A DNA stretch of 64,000 bases. Source: Methanofollis fontis (lineage in GTDB: Archaea; Halobacteriota; Methanomicrobia; Methanomicrobiales; Methanofollaceae). Within the stretch, counting starts at the first letter, position 1. Every line of letters begins with the position of its first letter. The notes under the pieces were generated by a model, which saw only the letters and a program-made list of their open reading frames with translations, made no database searches and was not told the DNA's origin. This document shows positions 33,835-41,034 of the stretch, piece by piece. The translations under genes and the position numbers were made by a program. The stretch is from assembly GCF_004297185.1 (NCBI RefSeq), contig NZ_PGCL01000001.1, forward strand, positions 248,001 to 312,000. Direction: 5' to 3'.

Positions 33835-34044
33835 ATGGAGATAAGCGCACGAAACGTGTTTACGGGAACGATCAAATCGATCTCGTACGGCGAGATCCTG
33901 GCCGAGGTCGTCATCGAACTCCCGGGAGGACTGGAGATCACCTCGCTCATCACGAAATCCTCGGCAGAACGGATGAAACTCACCGAGGGCACCGGCGTCT
34001 CAACGGTGATCAAGGCATCGAACGTGATGGTGGCCACCGACTAG
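33835..34044 (+). CDS. Mop/TOBE-type molybdate- or tungstate-binding protein
   Basis: A 69-residue single TOBE domain (molbindin): begins EISARNVFTGTIKSI and has GEILAEVVIELPGG and the ITKSSAERMKLTEGTGV turn that binds oxyanions between subunits. Such proteins store molybdate or tungstate, needed for formylmethanofuran dehydrogenase and formate dehydrogenase. ATG 33835 follows GGTGAT by 4 nt; the GTG upstream is part of that site. A TTAAAAAC box at ~33705 is a likely TATA element. A GGGCA...TGCCC inverted repeat with T-runs (34044-34073) forms the terminator. Confidence 0.9.
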   Translation: MEISARNVFTGTIKSISYGEILAEVVIELPGGLEITSLITKSSAERMKLTEGTGVSTVIKASNVMVATD

Positions 34045-34073
34045 GGCAGGGTACCGTTTTTCCTTTTTTGCCC
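34044..34073 (+). terminator. Terminator after the Mop-like gene
   Basis: GGGCA (34044-34048) can pair with TGCCC (34069-34073) around a T-rich loop containing T5 and T6 runs. Confidence 0.45.
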
Positions 34074-34120
34074 GCTCTGTCCATTTCTCCGGAAGAACGG
34101 ACCGAAAGGCGGTGATCGGC

Positions 34121-34732
34121 GTGCCGCAGCAGGTCTTTGAGGAGTTTGCCGAAGACTATGACGCCTGGTTCGAGGAGCACGCCGCCGAATATCGCGCCGA
34201 ACTCGAGCGGGTCCGCCGCCTCGTCCCTCCAGGAGAGGGGTGTGCCGTCGAGGTGGGGGCCGGTTCGGGGCGGTTTGCCGCCCCCCTGGGGATCGGACTC
34301 GGGATCGAACCCTCCCTGGCCCTCGCCCGGATGACCCGGCAGCGGGGGGTTGAGGTCGTCCGCGGACGGGCGGAGGCCCTCCCCCTGCGGGATGGATCGT
34401 GTTCTCTGGTTCTGATGGTGACGGTCATCTGCTTCCTGGACGATCCTGCCAGTGCCCTCCAGGAGGTCCACCGGGTGCTCGCCCCCGGGGGGACGGTCGT
34501 GATCGGTCTCCTGGAGCGGGAGGGGAGGAGCGCCCGGACCTACCGGCACTCCAGGGAGAAGGGGAGATTTCTCTGCCATGCCCGCTTCTATTCGGCGGAT
34601 GAGGTCATCTCCCTCCTCAGGGCGTGCGGGTTCTCCGTGGCAGGCATGGAGTCCATGCAGGGGTTCTGTGTGATCCGGGCAGGAAAACACACGGACCGAT
34701 GTGCAACAACGCAGTCCGGGAATATTTATTAA
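34121..34732 (+). CDS. Class I SAM-dependent methyltransferase
   Basis: A 203-residue methyltransferase. The cofactor site is AVEVGAGSGRFAAPL at ~43-57 (motif I), then GIEPSLALARM (acidic loop), AEALPLRDGSCSLVLMV (motif II) and EVHRVLAPGGTVVIGLL (motif III/post). The N-terminal FAEDYDAWFEEHAAEY is typical of the ubiE/Methyltransf_11 type. The substrate may be a small metabolite or a metal/metalloid. GTG 34121 is chosen because GGCGGTGAT (34108-34116) precedes it by 4 nt; the GTG at 34112 lies inside that site. Confidence 0.88.
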   Translation: MPQQVFEEFAEDYDAWFEEHAAEYRAELERVRRLVPPGEGCAVEVGAGSGRFAAPLGIGLGIEPSLALARMTRQRGVEVVRGRAEALPLRDGSCSLVLMVTVICFLDDPASALQEVHRVLAPGGTVVIGLLEREGRSARTYRHSREKGRFLCHARFYSADEVISLLRACGFSVAGMESMQGFCVIRAGKHTDRCATTQSGNIY

Positions 34733-34778
34733 TATCTTCAGGCCAACCGGGAATCGTTCACGGGGGGTGAACACACAG

Positions 34779-35012
34779 ATGAAAATGCCCGAACTGAAGA
34801 TCCCGGAGTTCAAGATTCCGGGACTGGACTTTGGAAAATCGGATCTCGAAAAGTTCCTCGCCGGCGTGACCTTCCCGGCGAAGCGGGAGGACCTGATCAG
34901 GGTGGCGCGGGAGAAGAACGTCCCGGACGCCGTCATCAGCGCCATGGAAAAACTGCCGGAGAGGGAGTACACCTCCTCCGAGGACGTGGCCTCCGCCTTC
35001 GGGAAGATCTGA
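34779..35012 (+). CDS. DUF2795-family small protein
   Basis: A 77-residue protein. The first 22 residues (ELKIPEFKIPGLDFG) form a Pro-rich repeat (P-E-(L/F)-K-I-P); the rest matches DUF2795: LAGVTFPAKREDLIRVA, KNVPDAVISAMEKLP and REYTSSEDVASAFG. The family is widespread and thought to bind nucleic acid or partner proteins; its role is unknown. GGGGGTGA lies 8 nt before ATG 34779. An AT-rich box (ATATTTATTAATAT) at ~34721-34734 is the probable promoter. Confidence 0.85.
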   Translation: MKMPELKIPEFKIPGLDFGKSDLEKFLAGVTFPAKREDLIRVAREKNVPDAVISAMEKLPEREYTSSEDVASAFGKI

Positions 35013-35139
35013 ACGCCCTCTCCAGGGGTGAAGAGGTATCCGTCCCCCGCCACTCTTTTCCGGGGCGGAACCACGGGAGGAGGGCGTGCGCAGGACCGGC
35101 GGCGGGGACGGTGATCCTGGGGGGAGCTCTGCGGGATCC

Positions 35140-35305
35140 CTACAGGGGGAGGCCGAGCAGGGAGAAGACCCCCATCATCTTCAGCCCCATAGAGACCATG
35201 ACGGCGATGAACACATACCGCAGCTCTTTTGCCGGGAGGCGGTGCGCCGCCCCCGATGCCGATGATGCCGGAGAGGACAGCCGATAAAGAGGAGAATAAC
35301 GGCAT
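35140..35305 (-). pseudogene. TauE/SafE-family permease remnant
   Basis: Two pieces of a sulfite-exporter TauE/SafE-type permease remain in different frames. From ATG 35305 one frame reads LFSSLSAVLSGIIGIGGG, the hallmark glycine motif. A shifted frame that opens over the same region reads RLPAKELRYVFIAVMVSMGLKMM and ends in SLLGLPL-stop at 35140, the typical C-terminus. A normal member has ~250 residues, so most of the gene is deleted and the junction is frameshifted. No ribosome-binding site remains. Clearly non-functional. Confidence 0.7.
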
Positions 35306-35388
35306 TCCATGGCCTTCAAGACGCAAAAAGGGATAACCATAAAACCGCGTCCGCCGATGAACCTTCTGTATCCAGAGAGGGATCCATC

Positions 35389-36201
35389 ATGAACCACCAT
35401 CACGCTATCCTCTGCCTGCTGATCGTGGCGGCCGTCTGTTCGGCGCCCGCCGGCGCCGTGATCCTGGAGGTCACCGTCACCGGTGTCGTCGAAGAGGTCA
35501 GGCCGTCAGAGAACCTCATCGTCGCCAGCGCCGATGCGACCGTCGGACAGGAATACGGGAACGAGACTGTCCGGACGGTCTATGAACCGCTCGAACCGAC
35601 GGTCATGATCGAATGTGCCCCGCCCGACCCGGCGGCGCTCGGGGTCATCAGTGCCGGAGATGCGGTCGCCCTCACCCTGCTCGGCGGCATGAACGGCCCC
35701 TGCATCGCCATCGGGAAACTGCAGGAGACGGCGAGCGGCGATCCGGTGATAACCGACCTGGTCGGGGATCCTGCCGCCATGCCGGTCCCGCTGGTCGGGG
35801 AGTATGCCCTGACCTATGAGGCCGAACCGGACTGCGCCAATGCCACCGGCACGGTCGCACCCGCCCTGTCCGTGAACGTCAGCCTGTATGCTGAGGGGAT
35901 GGAGGTCTTCGAGAAGACACTTCTCCCGGGAGAGTCGTTCACCTGGAACGGCCGAAACGACGGATCGGCCGTGAACGTGACCTTCATCGGCGGTGAGGCT
36001 TCGAGCGCCTCCTGTCCGGGAAGCGAGGGGATCGTCGGCCCGCAGGCGGTTGCGACCTTCATCGTGGCCGTCACCCCGCCCATCGGCTCTGACCTCACCG
36101 TCCCGGAGACGACCGCCACCCCCACCGCGGCCCCCGGACTGCTGGCCCTGAGCGGCGTGGCGGCGCTGGCCGGTGCCGTGCTGCTGCTGCGCCGGGGCTG
36201 A
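35389..36201 (+). CDS. Secreted surface protein with C-terminal anchor
   Basis: A 270-residue exported protein: signal peptide MNHHHAILCLLIVAAVCSA, with cleavage near PAGA, a beta-rich extracellular domain with N-x-S/T sequons and six or more Cys, a Pro/Thr/Ala stretch (PETTATPTAAPG), then a C-terminal helix LLALSGVAALAGAVLLLRRG. The PG-helix-RRG end resembles archaeosortase (PGF-CTERM-like) sorting signals, although the exact motif is PGLL. It probably stays in the cell envelope. Function unknown. Confidence 0.78.
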   Translation: MNHHHAILCLLIVAAVCSAPAGAVILEVTVTGVVEEVRPSENLIVASADATVGQEYGNETVRTVYEPLEPTVMIECAPPDPAALGVISAGDAVALTLLGGMNGPCIAIGKLQETASGDPVITDLVGDPAAMPVPLVGEYALTYEAEPDCANATGTVAPALSVNVSLYAEGMEVFEKTLLPGESFTWNGRNDGSAVNVTFIGGEASSASCPGSEGIVGPQAVATFIVAVTPPIGSDLTVPETTATPTAAPGLLALSGVAALAGAVLLLRRG

Positions 36202-36279
36202 CGACCCCCCCTTTTCTCCCTTCACTTTCGGGCCGCACACGCCGCACCCTCACATAGGAGATGCGGACAACACACATCC

Positions 36280-36762
36280 ATGAACAGGCGACCCTGCCCG
36301 CCCCTGCACATCAGGCGGGCCACCTTCACCCTTCTTGTGGCGCACCGGGAACAGATCGTCCCATCCATTCGGAAACTGGGACGCCACCTCGGGCCGCCGC
36401 CGGTGTATTTCTGTGGGCGCACCCGTCCGGTCCTGGACCTGATGGGCGGGACCTATGCGGAGGGGGTGGACGCCTGGCCGGTGCGGGACGCCGCCGAACT
36501 CCTCGCCATGCTCGAGGAGGTGGGGCGGCTGACAATCGTGGTGGAGCACGACCCTGCCCTCTATTACCCGGACCCCGAGCGGGCGGCGGCGGTGGGCCGC
36601 GCCCTTGCCGAACGGGTGCAGATGACCTGCGCCACGGTGGCCTATGTGGCGACACGGCAGGACGACTACCTGGAGGCGATCGGGCGCCAGGCGGGAGCGG
36701 TGGGGGACGCCTGGCGCGACCCCCTGCCTGAGGGTCAGCAGCGGCTCTTCGGGCAGGGCTGA
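36280..36762 (+). CDS. Orphan methanogen protein, paralogue of 29002
   Basis: A 160-residue cytosolic protein, compact version of the one at 29002-29619. Shared sequence runs from LHIRRATFTLLVA through PVYFCGRTRPVLDLMGG, LTIVVEHDPALYYP and VAYVATRQDDYL. The strand-helix alternation, with an acidic end to one strand (VVEHDP), suggests a Rossmann/RecA-like fold without a P-loop. No conserved catalytic set is apparent. It ends 7 nt before the convergent DNA methyltransferase gene. A TATA-like element was not clear. Family unknown. Confidence 0.75.
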   Translation: MNRRPCPPLHIRRATFTLLVAHREQIVPSIRKLGRHLGPPPVYFCGRTRPVLDLMGGTYAEGVDAWPVRDAAELLAMLEEVGRLTIVVEHDPALYYPDPERAAAVGRALAERVQMTCATVAYVATRQDDYLEAIGRQAGAVGDAWRDPLPEGQQRLFGQG

Positions 36763-36769
36763 GAGGCGT

Positions 36770-37756
36770 TCATCGACCGTCCCCGGTTCGTTTGAGCGCC
36801 CGCTCCAACGACCACCGCCCCCGTCCGAACTCCTGCTGCAAAACGGCGATGCTCGCCTTCCGGGTCTTCCCCCCATCCCGGAGTTCGGCATACCGCCGCT
36901 CCAGCCGTTCCAGGTCGGCGCGGCTCCAGCGCTTCCCCTGGTTTCTCAGGGGGTCGATCACCGGTTGGCGCAGGGACGCCAGGAGATCCCCGGGCGTGAT
37001 TTCGGCGAGGGCAGGAGCGCGTTTGGCAAAGATCGTCTCCGAGACCTCGAATCCGACCGTCCGTCGGTTCAACCCGATGGCCGTGCGGGCGGTCGAGCAC
37101 CCGCCCAGAAAGAGGTCGCAGACCAGGTCGCCCTCGTCGCTGCTGTACTGGATCATCCTGCCGAGCAGGGCCGTCGGGAGTTCGTTTTTGTTCTTCACCA
37201 TTCCGGGCTTGTAATGACGGTTGATCGCCCAGACGTCCTCCCGGTCCCGGTAATTGAGTGACCCGCCATCGTCCGAGGCCTCGTTCGCCCCGTAGCGGCA
37301 CTCCAGGTTGAAGGTCCGCCGCCCCCCCGGCTTTTCATAGAAGAGGATGTGATAATGGGACGAGATGTATTTTTTCCGGGTATAAACCCCGAAATTATAT
37401 TTCCAGATGATATGGTTGACCTCCCTCAGGGAGGTCTGGCGGAGGGCGTGGAGGATGTGATAGAGGTTCGTGTAGCCCGAGACAATATAGATCGAACCGC
37501 CGGGGCGCAGAACCCGCTCGGCCTCGAGGATCCAGTCCAGGCTGAACTCCCCGTAGGCCCCGGCCGGCACCTCGACATACCCGCCGACCACGCAGGTCTC
37601 GTCCCGGTTGTAGTGGCGGTGGAGGCGGTCGCCGTCGATGCCGTACGGGGGATCGGTGACGATGAGGTCCACCGACCCGGAGGCCAGATGAGCTCTCGCT
37701 CCCGTGACGCAGTCCTGGTTGTAAAATCGGCCGTACGGCGTGATCACCGGTTCCAT
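36770..37756 (-). CDS. Site-specific DNA methyltransferase (amino-methyltransferase)
   Basis: A 328-residue methyltransferase of the N4-cytosine/N6-adenine beta class: the catalytic motif IV is LIVTDPPYGIDGDRL near residue 34, before the cofactor motif I in the C-terminal half (GDLVCDLFLGGCSTARTAIGLNRRTVGFEVSE; positions ~210-245), as in M.HindIII/CcrM-like enzymes. A C-terminal helical domain (KRWSRADLERLERRYAELRDG) may be the DNA-recognition part. No restriction enzyme is adjacent. ATG 37756 follows GAGGGTG; GTG 37762 is an alternative. Confidence 0.88.
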   Translation of the reverse strand: MEPVITPYGRFYNQDCVTGARAHLASGSVDLIVTDPPYGIDGDRLHRHYNRDETCVVGGYVEVPAGAYGEFSLDWILEAERVLRPGGSIYIVSGYTNLYHILHALRQTSLREVNHIIWKYNFGVYTRKKYISSHYHILFYEKPGGRRTFNLECRYGANEASDDGGSLNYRDREDVWAINRHYKPGMVKNKNELPTALLGRMIQYSSDEGDLVCDLFLGGCSTARTAIGLNRRTVGFEVSETIFAKRAPALAEITPGDLLASLRQPVIDPLRNQGKRWSRADLERLERRYAELRDGGKTRKASIAVLQQEFGRGRWSLERALKRTGDGR

Positions 37757-37997
37757 CCGCACCCTCGGAGACTACCGGAGGGGTTGGTGCCGGAGGGGTC
37801 TAATTCTTTCGGCGAACAGGGCAAAAAAAGGAGGTTGGATGAAGAGAGGGAAGACGGGTTCGTCCTCTCCGACGGAACGGATCAGGGACCCCGGCGCCCC
37901 ATGGCGGTATGCAGGCGCGGAGGTGTCGGTCTGGTCCCGGCAGATTCCCCCCTGCCGGGTTCGTAGCCACAGCACGTGGCATACATGATCAGACGAC

Positions 37998-38018
37998 CAG
38001 ACCCTGTATAAAGGTCTG
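37998..38018. promoter_or_regulatory. TATA element inside a palindrome
   Basis: CAGACC and GGTCTG flank TGTATAAAG, so the TATA box (TATAAAGG, 38007-38014) lies in the loop of a 6-bp-armed inverted repeat. No coding gene follows at the right distance on either strand. Confidence 0.4.
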
Positions 38019-38170
38019 CCGGGCGGTCCGAAAGTGTCGGGGCGCCACAGTGGGGCATGAGGGGGCGAAGCTTAAGATCCAGGGACTGGGGAACAAATAA
38101 AGATGTAAAAAGATAGCGTAACGGAAAAAAAACACAAAAAACGGGGTTTTCAGCGATTCAAGGGAAAAAT

Positions 38171-38187
38171 CCGTCCGGCCCGGACGG
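38171..38187 (-). terminator. Hairpin and U-run terminator of the 38-residue ORF
   Basis: CCGTCCG and CGGACGG pair around a short loop; on the minus strand the hairpin is followed at once by ATTTTTCCC. It lies ~35 nt after the stop of the small ORF. Confidence 0.55.
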
Positions 38188-38221
38188 ACCGGAGGTTCAC
38201 TGATCTCCAGGGGGACGGTTT

Positions 38222-38338
38222 CTATTCGTCCTGATCATCACCTTCCCTGAGGGCCAGCAGGATGATCTCACTCATTCTCAGGCTGCTTGAAGACATCAGT
38301 TCCTGATTATGGACATAAATGAATTTATCTGCTTCCAT
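38222..38338 (-). CDS. 38-residue protein from an intergenic small ORF
   Basis: An ORF of 39 codons beginning MEADKFIYVHNQELM and ending LREGDDQDE: an acidic, helical, cytosolic peptide with a hydrophobic segment (MSEIILLALRE). It has a TATA-like GATATATTTC centred ~28 nt upstream of ATG 38338, predicting an almost leaderless transcript, and a hairpin/U-run terminator after the stop, so it looks like an independent gene. Codon use resembles neighbours except for a more AT-rich start. No family recognised; it could regulate the divergent RecQ gene or act as a small partner protein. Confidence 0.55.
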   Translation of the reverse strand: MEADKFIYVHNQELMSSSSLRMSEIILLALREGDDQDE

Positions 38339-38475
38339 AGGCTACCAAAAATTTTTTTATGAAATATATCCCGACCAAACATAAACCCTGCGATCTGTTC
38401 CTGGACCGAACCGGAGACGGCACCGCCGGATGCCAACCTTCAACACCCCCACCCCCCCAGTATGAGAGGGACCTC

Positions 38476-40035
38476 GTGGACGCCACCGACGCACTCCTGA
38501 AAAAATACTGGGGGTATACCTCGTTTCTGCCGCACCAGCGCGAGATCATCGCATCGGTGCTGGAGGGGCGCGACACCCTGGCAGTGCTGGCGACCGGGGG
38601 CGGAAAGTCCCTCTGCTACCAGCTCCCCGCCCTGGCCCTGGGCGGTCTCACCCTGGTGGTCTCCCCCCTCCTCTCGCTCATGAAGGACCAGGTCGACGAC
38701 CTGACCCTGCGGGGGGTGCCGGCCGCCGCCTGCACCGGCTCCCTCAAGCCTGAGGAGAGGGAGGAGATCAGAAGAAGCCTGGAGGAGGACACCCTCAGGC
38801 TGCTCTTCATATCGCCGGAGAAATGCATGCAGCCCGCCGTGCTGGCATCCCTCCGCCGCCTCCCGGTCCGCCTCATCGCCATCGACGAAGCGCACTGCAT
38901 CTCCGAATGGGGGCACAATTTCCGGCCCGAATACCGGCACCTCAACGGGCTGAGACGGCACCTCCCGCATGTCCCCATCGTCGCCCTGACGGCCACCGCC
39001 ACTCCCGACGTCAGGGAAGACATCTGCCGGCAGCTCGGTCTCTCAGGGCCCGCCGTTTTCGTCGGCACCTTCAACCGCCCTGAGGTCCGCTACCGCGTCC
39101 TCCCGAAGAGCAACCCGACGGCCCTGCTCCTGGCATGCATCAGGGAGCACCGGAACGAATCCGGGATCGTCTACTGTTCTTCCCGGGAAAAAACAGAAGA
39201 GATCGCCGGAGTCCTGGGCAGATACGGCTACCGGGCGCACGCCTATCATGCCGGCCTCGATACGCGTACCAGGGAGCGGGTGCAGGAGGACTTTCTCCGC
39301 GGGCGGGTGCGGATCGTCTGCGCCACCGTCGCCTTCGGGATGGGCGTCGACAAGCCCGACGTCCGCTATGTGGTCCACTACGACCTGCCCGGGAGCCTGG
39401 AGTGCTACTACCAGGAGAGCGGGCGTGCAGGACGGGACGGGCGGCCCGCCGAATGCGTCCTCTTCTACGACCCCGCGGACCACGAGAGGATCCGCTCCAT
39501 GATCGACCGCGGCGGTCCGGGCGGGCGGCACCGGCGCACAGCCCTCCGGAAACTGGAGGAGATGCGAGGGTATTGCGAGACCGCGGCGTGCAGGCGCAAA
39601 TATCTCCTGAACTATTTCGGCGAGGCATATGCGGCCGAGACCTGCGGGCGGTGCGACACCTGCGAGGGGCCCGGCGGGAGGATCGACGGCACCGAATGCG
39701 CCAGACGGATCATCGCCTGCGTGGAGCAGCTGCCCGGAGACCCGGGCATCGACCTGATCGCGGACGTGCTGCGGGGGTCGAAGAACGCAACCGTCCGGAA
39801 CAACCGCTTCGACCTCCTTCCGGCCTACAATACCGGCAGGGAGTGGAGCAGGCGGCACTACCGTGCGATCGTGTCCGACCTGATCGGGCAGGGCTACCTG
39901 GCCCGGAGCGGAGGGAGGAGGCGGGGCGTCCGCCTGACCGAAAGAAGCGCCCGGATCACGGAGGGCGGGGAGCGGGTCACGGTGCCGGCGGAGCAGGAAA
40001 GAAGGGAAGAAAACCGGAAAAATCAGCAAAAATAG
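38476..40035 (+). CDS. recQ: RecQ-family DNA helicase
   Basis: A 519-residue 3'-5' helicase. Motifs in order: Walker A VLATGGGKSLCYQLPAL (~35-50), SPLLSLMKDQVDDL (Ia), DEAHCISEWGHNFRPEY (II), ALTATATPDVREDI (III), IVYCSSREKTEEIAG (IV), ATVAFGMGVDKPDVRYVVHYD (V, in part) and QESGRAGRDGRPAEC (VI). A Zn-binding set follows (C-RRKYLLNYFGE, CGRCDTC), then a winged-helix-like RQC region. Start: GTG 38476 is preferred (GAGAGGGACCTC upstream; protein then begins at the fold), although an ATG at 38359 would add 39 low-complexity residues. Confidence 0.93.
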   Translation: MDATDALLKKYWGYTSFLPHQREIIASVLEGRDTLAVLATGGGKSLCYQLPALALGGLTLVVSPLLSLMKDQVDDLTLRGVPAAACTGSLKPEEREEIRRSLEEDTLRLLFISPEKCMQPAVLASLRRLPVRLIAIDEAHCISEWGHNFRPEYRHLNGLRRHLPHVPIVALTATATPDVREDICRQLGLSGPAVFVGTFNRPEVRYRVLPKSNPTALLLACIREHRNESGIVYCSSREKTEEIAGVLGRYGYRAHAYHAGLDTRTRERVQEDFLRGRVRIVCATVAFGMGVDKPDVRYVVHYDLPGSLECYYQESGRAGRDGRPAECVLFYDPADHERIRSMIDRGGPGGRHRRTALRKLEEMRGYCETAACRRKYLLNYFGEAYAAETCGRCDTCEGPGGRIDGTECARRIIACVEQLPGDPGIDLIADVLRGSKNATVRNNRFDLLPAYNTGREWSRRHYRAIVSDLIGQGYLARSGGRRRGVRLTERSARITEGGERVTVPAEQERREENRKNQQK

Positions 40036-40049
40036 AGAGATCGGATGCA

Positions 40050-40132
40050 TGCGAGTGGCAGGATTCGAACCTGCGAACTCCTACGAGAATCGATCTTGAG
40101 TCGATCACCTTTGGCCGCTCGGTAACACTCGC
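40050..40132 (-). tRNA. tRNA-Leu (CAA)
   Basis: An 83-nt class II tRNA read on the minus strand: acceptor GCGAGTG pairs with CACTCGC; anticodon stem ATCGA/TCGAT encloses CTCAAGA, giving anticodon CAA, which reads UUG. A long variable arm and the T arm GCAGG-TTCGAAT-CCTGC are present. The discriminator is A and no CCA is encoded. Confidence 0.95.
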
Positions 40133-40161
40133 CTGTATCCTGTGTATTGGGCCGAATCCAT

Positions 40162-40752
40162 CTAATATCTATCGTCGTCGTCCCCCGGCGGCGGGCGCAC
40201 CCATCCCATCAGGATGTCGTCCTCCAGGTCCCCGTCCACACCGGCGATCCGCCCCCGCAGTATGCCCTCCATACAGAAGCCGAGCGAGGTGTAGAAGGCG
40301 ATCGCCCGCCGGTTGCTCTGCCGGGTGAAGAGTTCGACCCGGCGGACATCCGGCATATCCTCCCGCACAACCCTCAGAAACTCACTGAACAGCCGCCGGC
40401 CCCATCCCCGCCCCTGATATGCCGGACGGACGCAGATGGTCAGGTCGGTGAGCATATGGGAGAACGCCCGTAGAACGGGTCTGGCGGCATGGACCTCCCC
40501 GACGATCCTGTCCCCGTCGAGCGCCACCATCGAGAGACCGGCGGCGCCGCTCCGCCCGAGAAACGACACCACATAATCGGGGGTGATCTCGTCCTGAGAA
40601 CGTGCGATCCCCCCGGGAATGGCGGCGACGTCCAGGTAGAGGGAATACACACCCTCAAAATCGTCAGGACGTGACCGACGGATCACCGGCGTTCCGACCG
40701 CATCAGTCGCCCCTGGGGGGTTCACCGGAGAAGATGACGGGAAAAGAGTCAT
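40162..40752 (-). CDS. GNAT-family N-acetyltransferase
   Basis: A 196-residue acetyltransferase. The acetyl-CoA pyrophosphate loop is RPAYQGRGWGRRLFSEFL (R-x-x-G-x-G/A), flanked by DLTICVRP and VELFTRQSNRRAIAFYTSLGFCMEGIL. The N-terminal ~22 residues precede the fold and the start could be GTG further in. ATG 40752 is supported by GAGGGGG 4-5 nt upstream and by its position 9 nt after the acylphosphatase stop. The acceptor is unknown. Last gene of a cluster on the minus strand. Confidence 0.88.
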   Translation of the reverse strand: MTLFPSSSPVNPPGATDAVGTPVIRRSRPDDFEGVYSLYLDVAAIPGGIARSQDEITPDYVVSFLGRSGAAGLSMVALDGDRIVGEVHAARPVLRAFSHMLTDLTICVRPAYQGRGWGRRLFSEFLRVVREDMPDVRRVELFTRQSNRRAIAFYTSLGFCMEGILRGRIAGVDGDLEDDILMGWVRPPPGDDDDRY

Positions 40753-40761
40753 TCTGCCCCC

Positions 40762-41034
40762 TCACGAGCGGATCGAGAACCCGCTCTCGCCGAGGGGGTT
40801 CTCCTGCATCTCCTCGATCCCGTCCACCCGTGCACCGCGGGAACCCTGGCGGCAGAACACGAGCATGGCATTGACCGCCTCCTCATCCCCCTCGAAGACC
40901 GCCTCCACCCGCCCGTCCGGGAGGTTCTGCACCCATCCGGCGACACCGAGCCGTCCGGCCTCGTCCTCGACCGCATACCGGTAGCAGACGCCCTGCACCC
41001 GTCCGCTCACAAACACATGCACCCTGACCGTCAT
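40762..41034 (-). CDS. Acylphosphatase
   Basis: A 90-residue acylphosphatase with the active-site Arg in HVFVSGRVQGVCYR and Asn in GVAGWVQNLPDGRVEAVFEG, the two motifs that form the phosphate cradle; the length is standard. It hydrolyses carboxyl-phosphate bonds such as in acetyl phosphate or 1,3-bisphosphoglycerate. Its start overlaps the stop of the upstream gene (ATGA), so it is coupled to the C_GCAxxG_C_C protein. Confidence 0.95.
   Translation of the reverse strand: MTVRVHVFVSGRVQGVCYRYAVEDEAGRLGVAGWVQNLPDGRVEAVFEGDEEAVNAMLVFCRQGSRGARVDGIEEMQENPLGESGFSIRS

Larger units (their letters stand above)
37763..38221. other. 459-nt intergenic region with an orphan promoter-like site
   Basis: No gene with a ribosome-binding site was found. 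It holds a good TATA element inside an inverted repeat (37998-38018) and the terminator of the minus-strand small ORF (38171-38187). Frames such as 37909-38100 have unnatural composition. A short non-coding transcript from ~38035 to the A/T-rich tract at ~38100-38140 is possible but unproven. Confidence 0.35.

Noticed and set aside
34010-35326. 438-codon minus-strand frame
   Set aside because: Runs antisense through the methyltransferase and DUF2795 genes. Only its N-terminal SSLSAVLSGIIGIGGG part is meaningful, as the TauE relic.
37909-38100. 63-codon frame in the DNA methyltransferase upstream region
   Set aside because: No ribosome-binding site and Arg/Cys/Gly composition typical of random GC-rich reading.
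38359-38475. RecQ start at ATG 38359
   Set aside because: Adds 39 low-complexity residues ahead of the conserved RecQ N-terminus and overlaps the small ORF's promoter. GTG 38476 has a better ribosome-binding site, though the longer start is not excluded.
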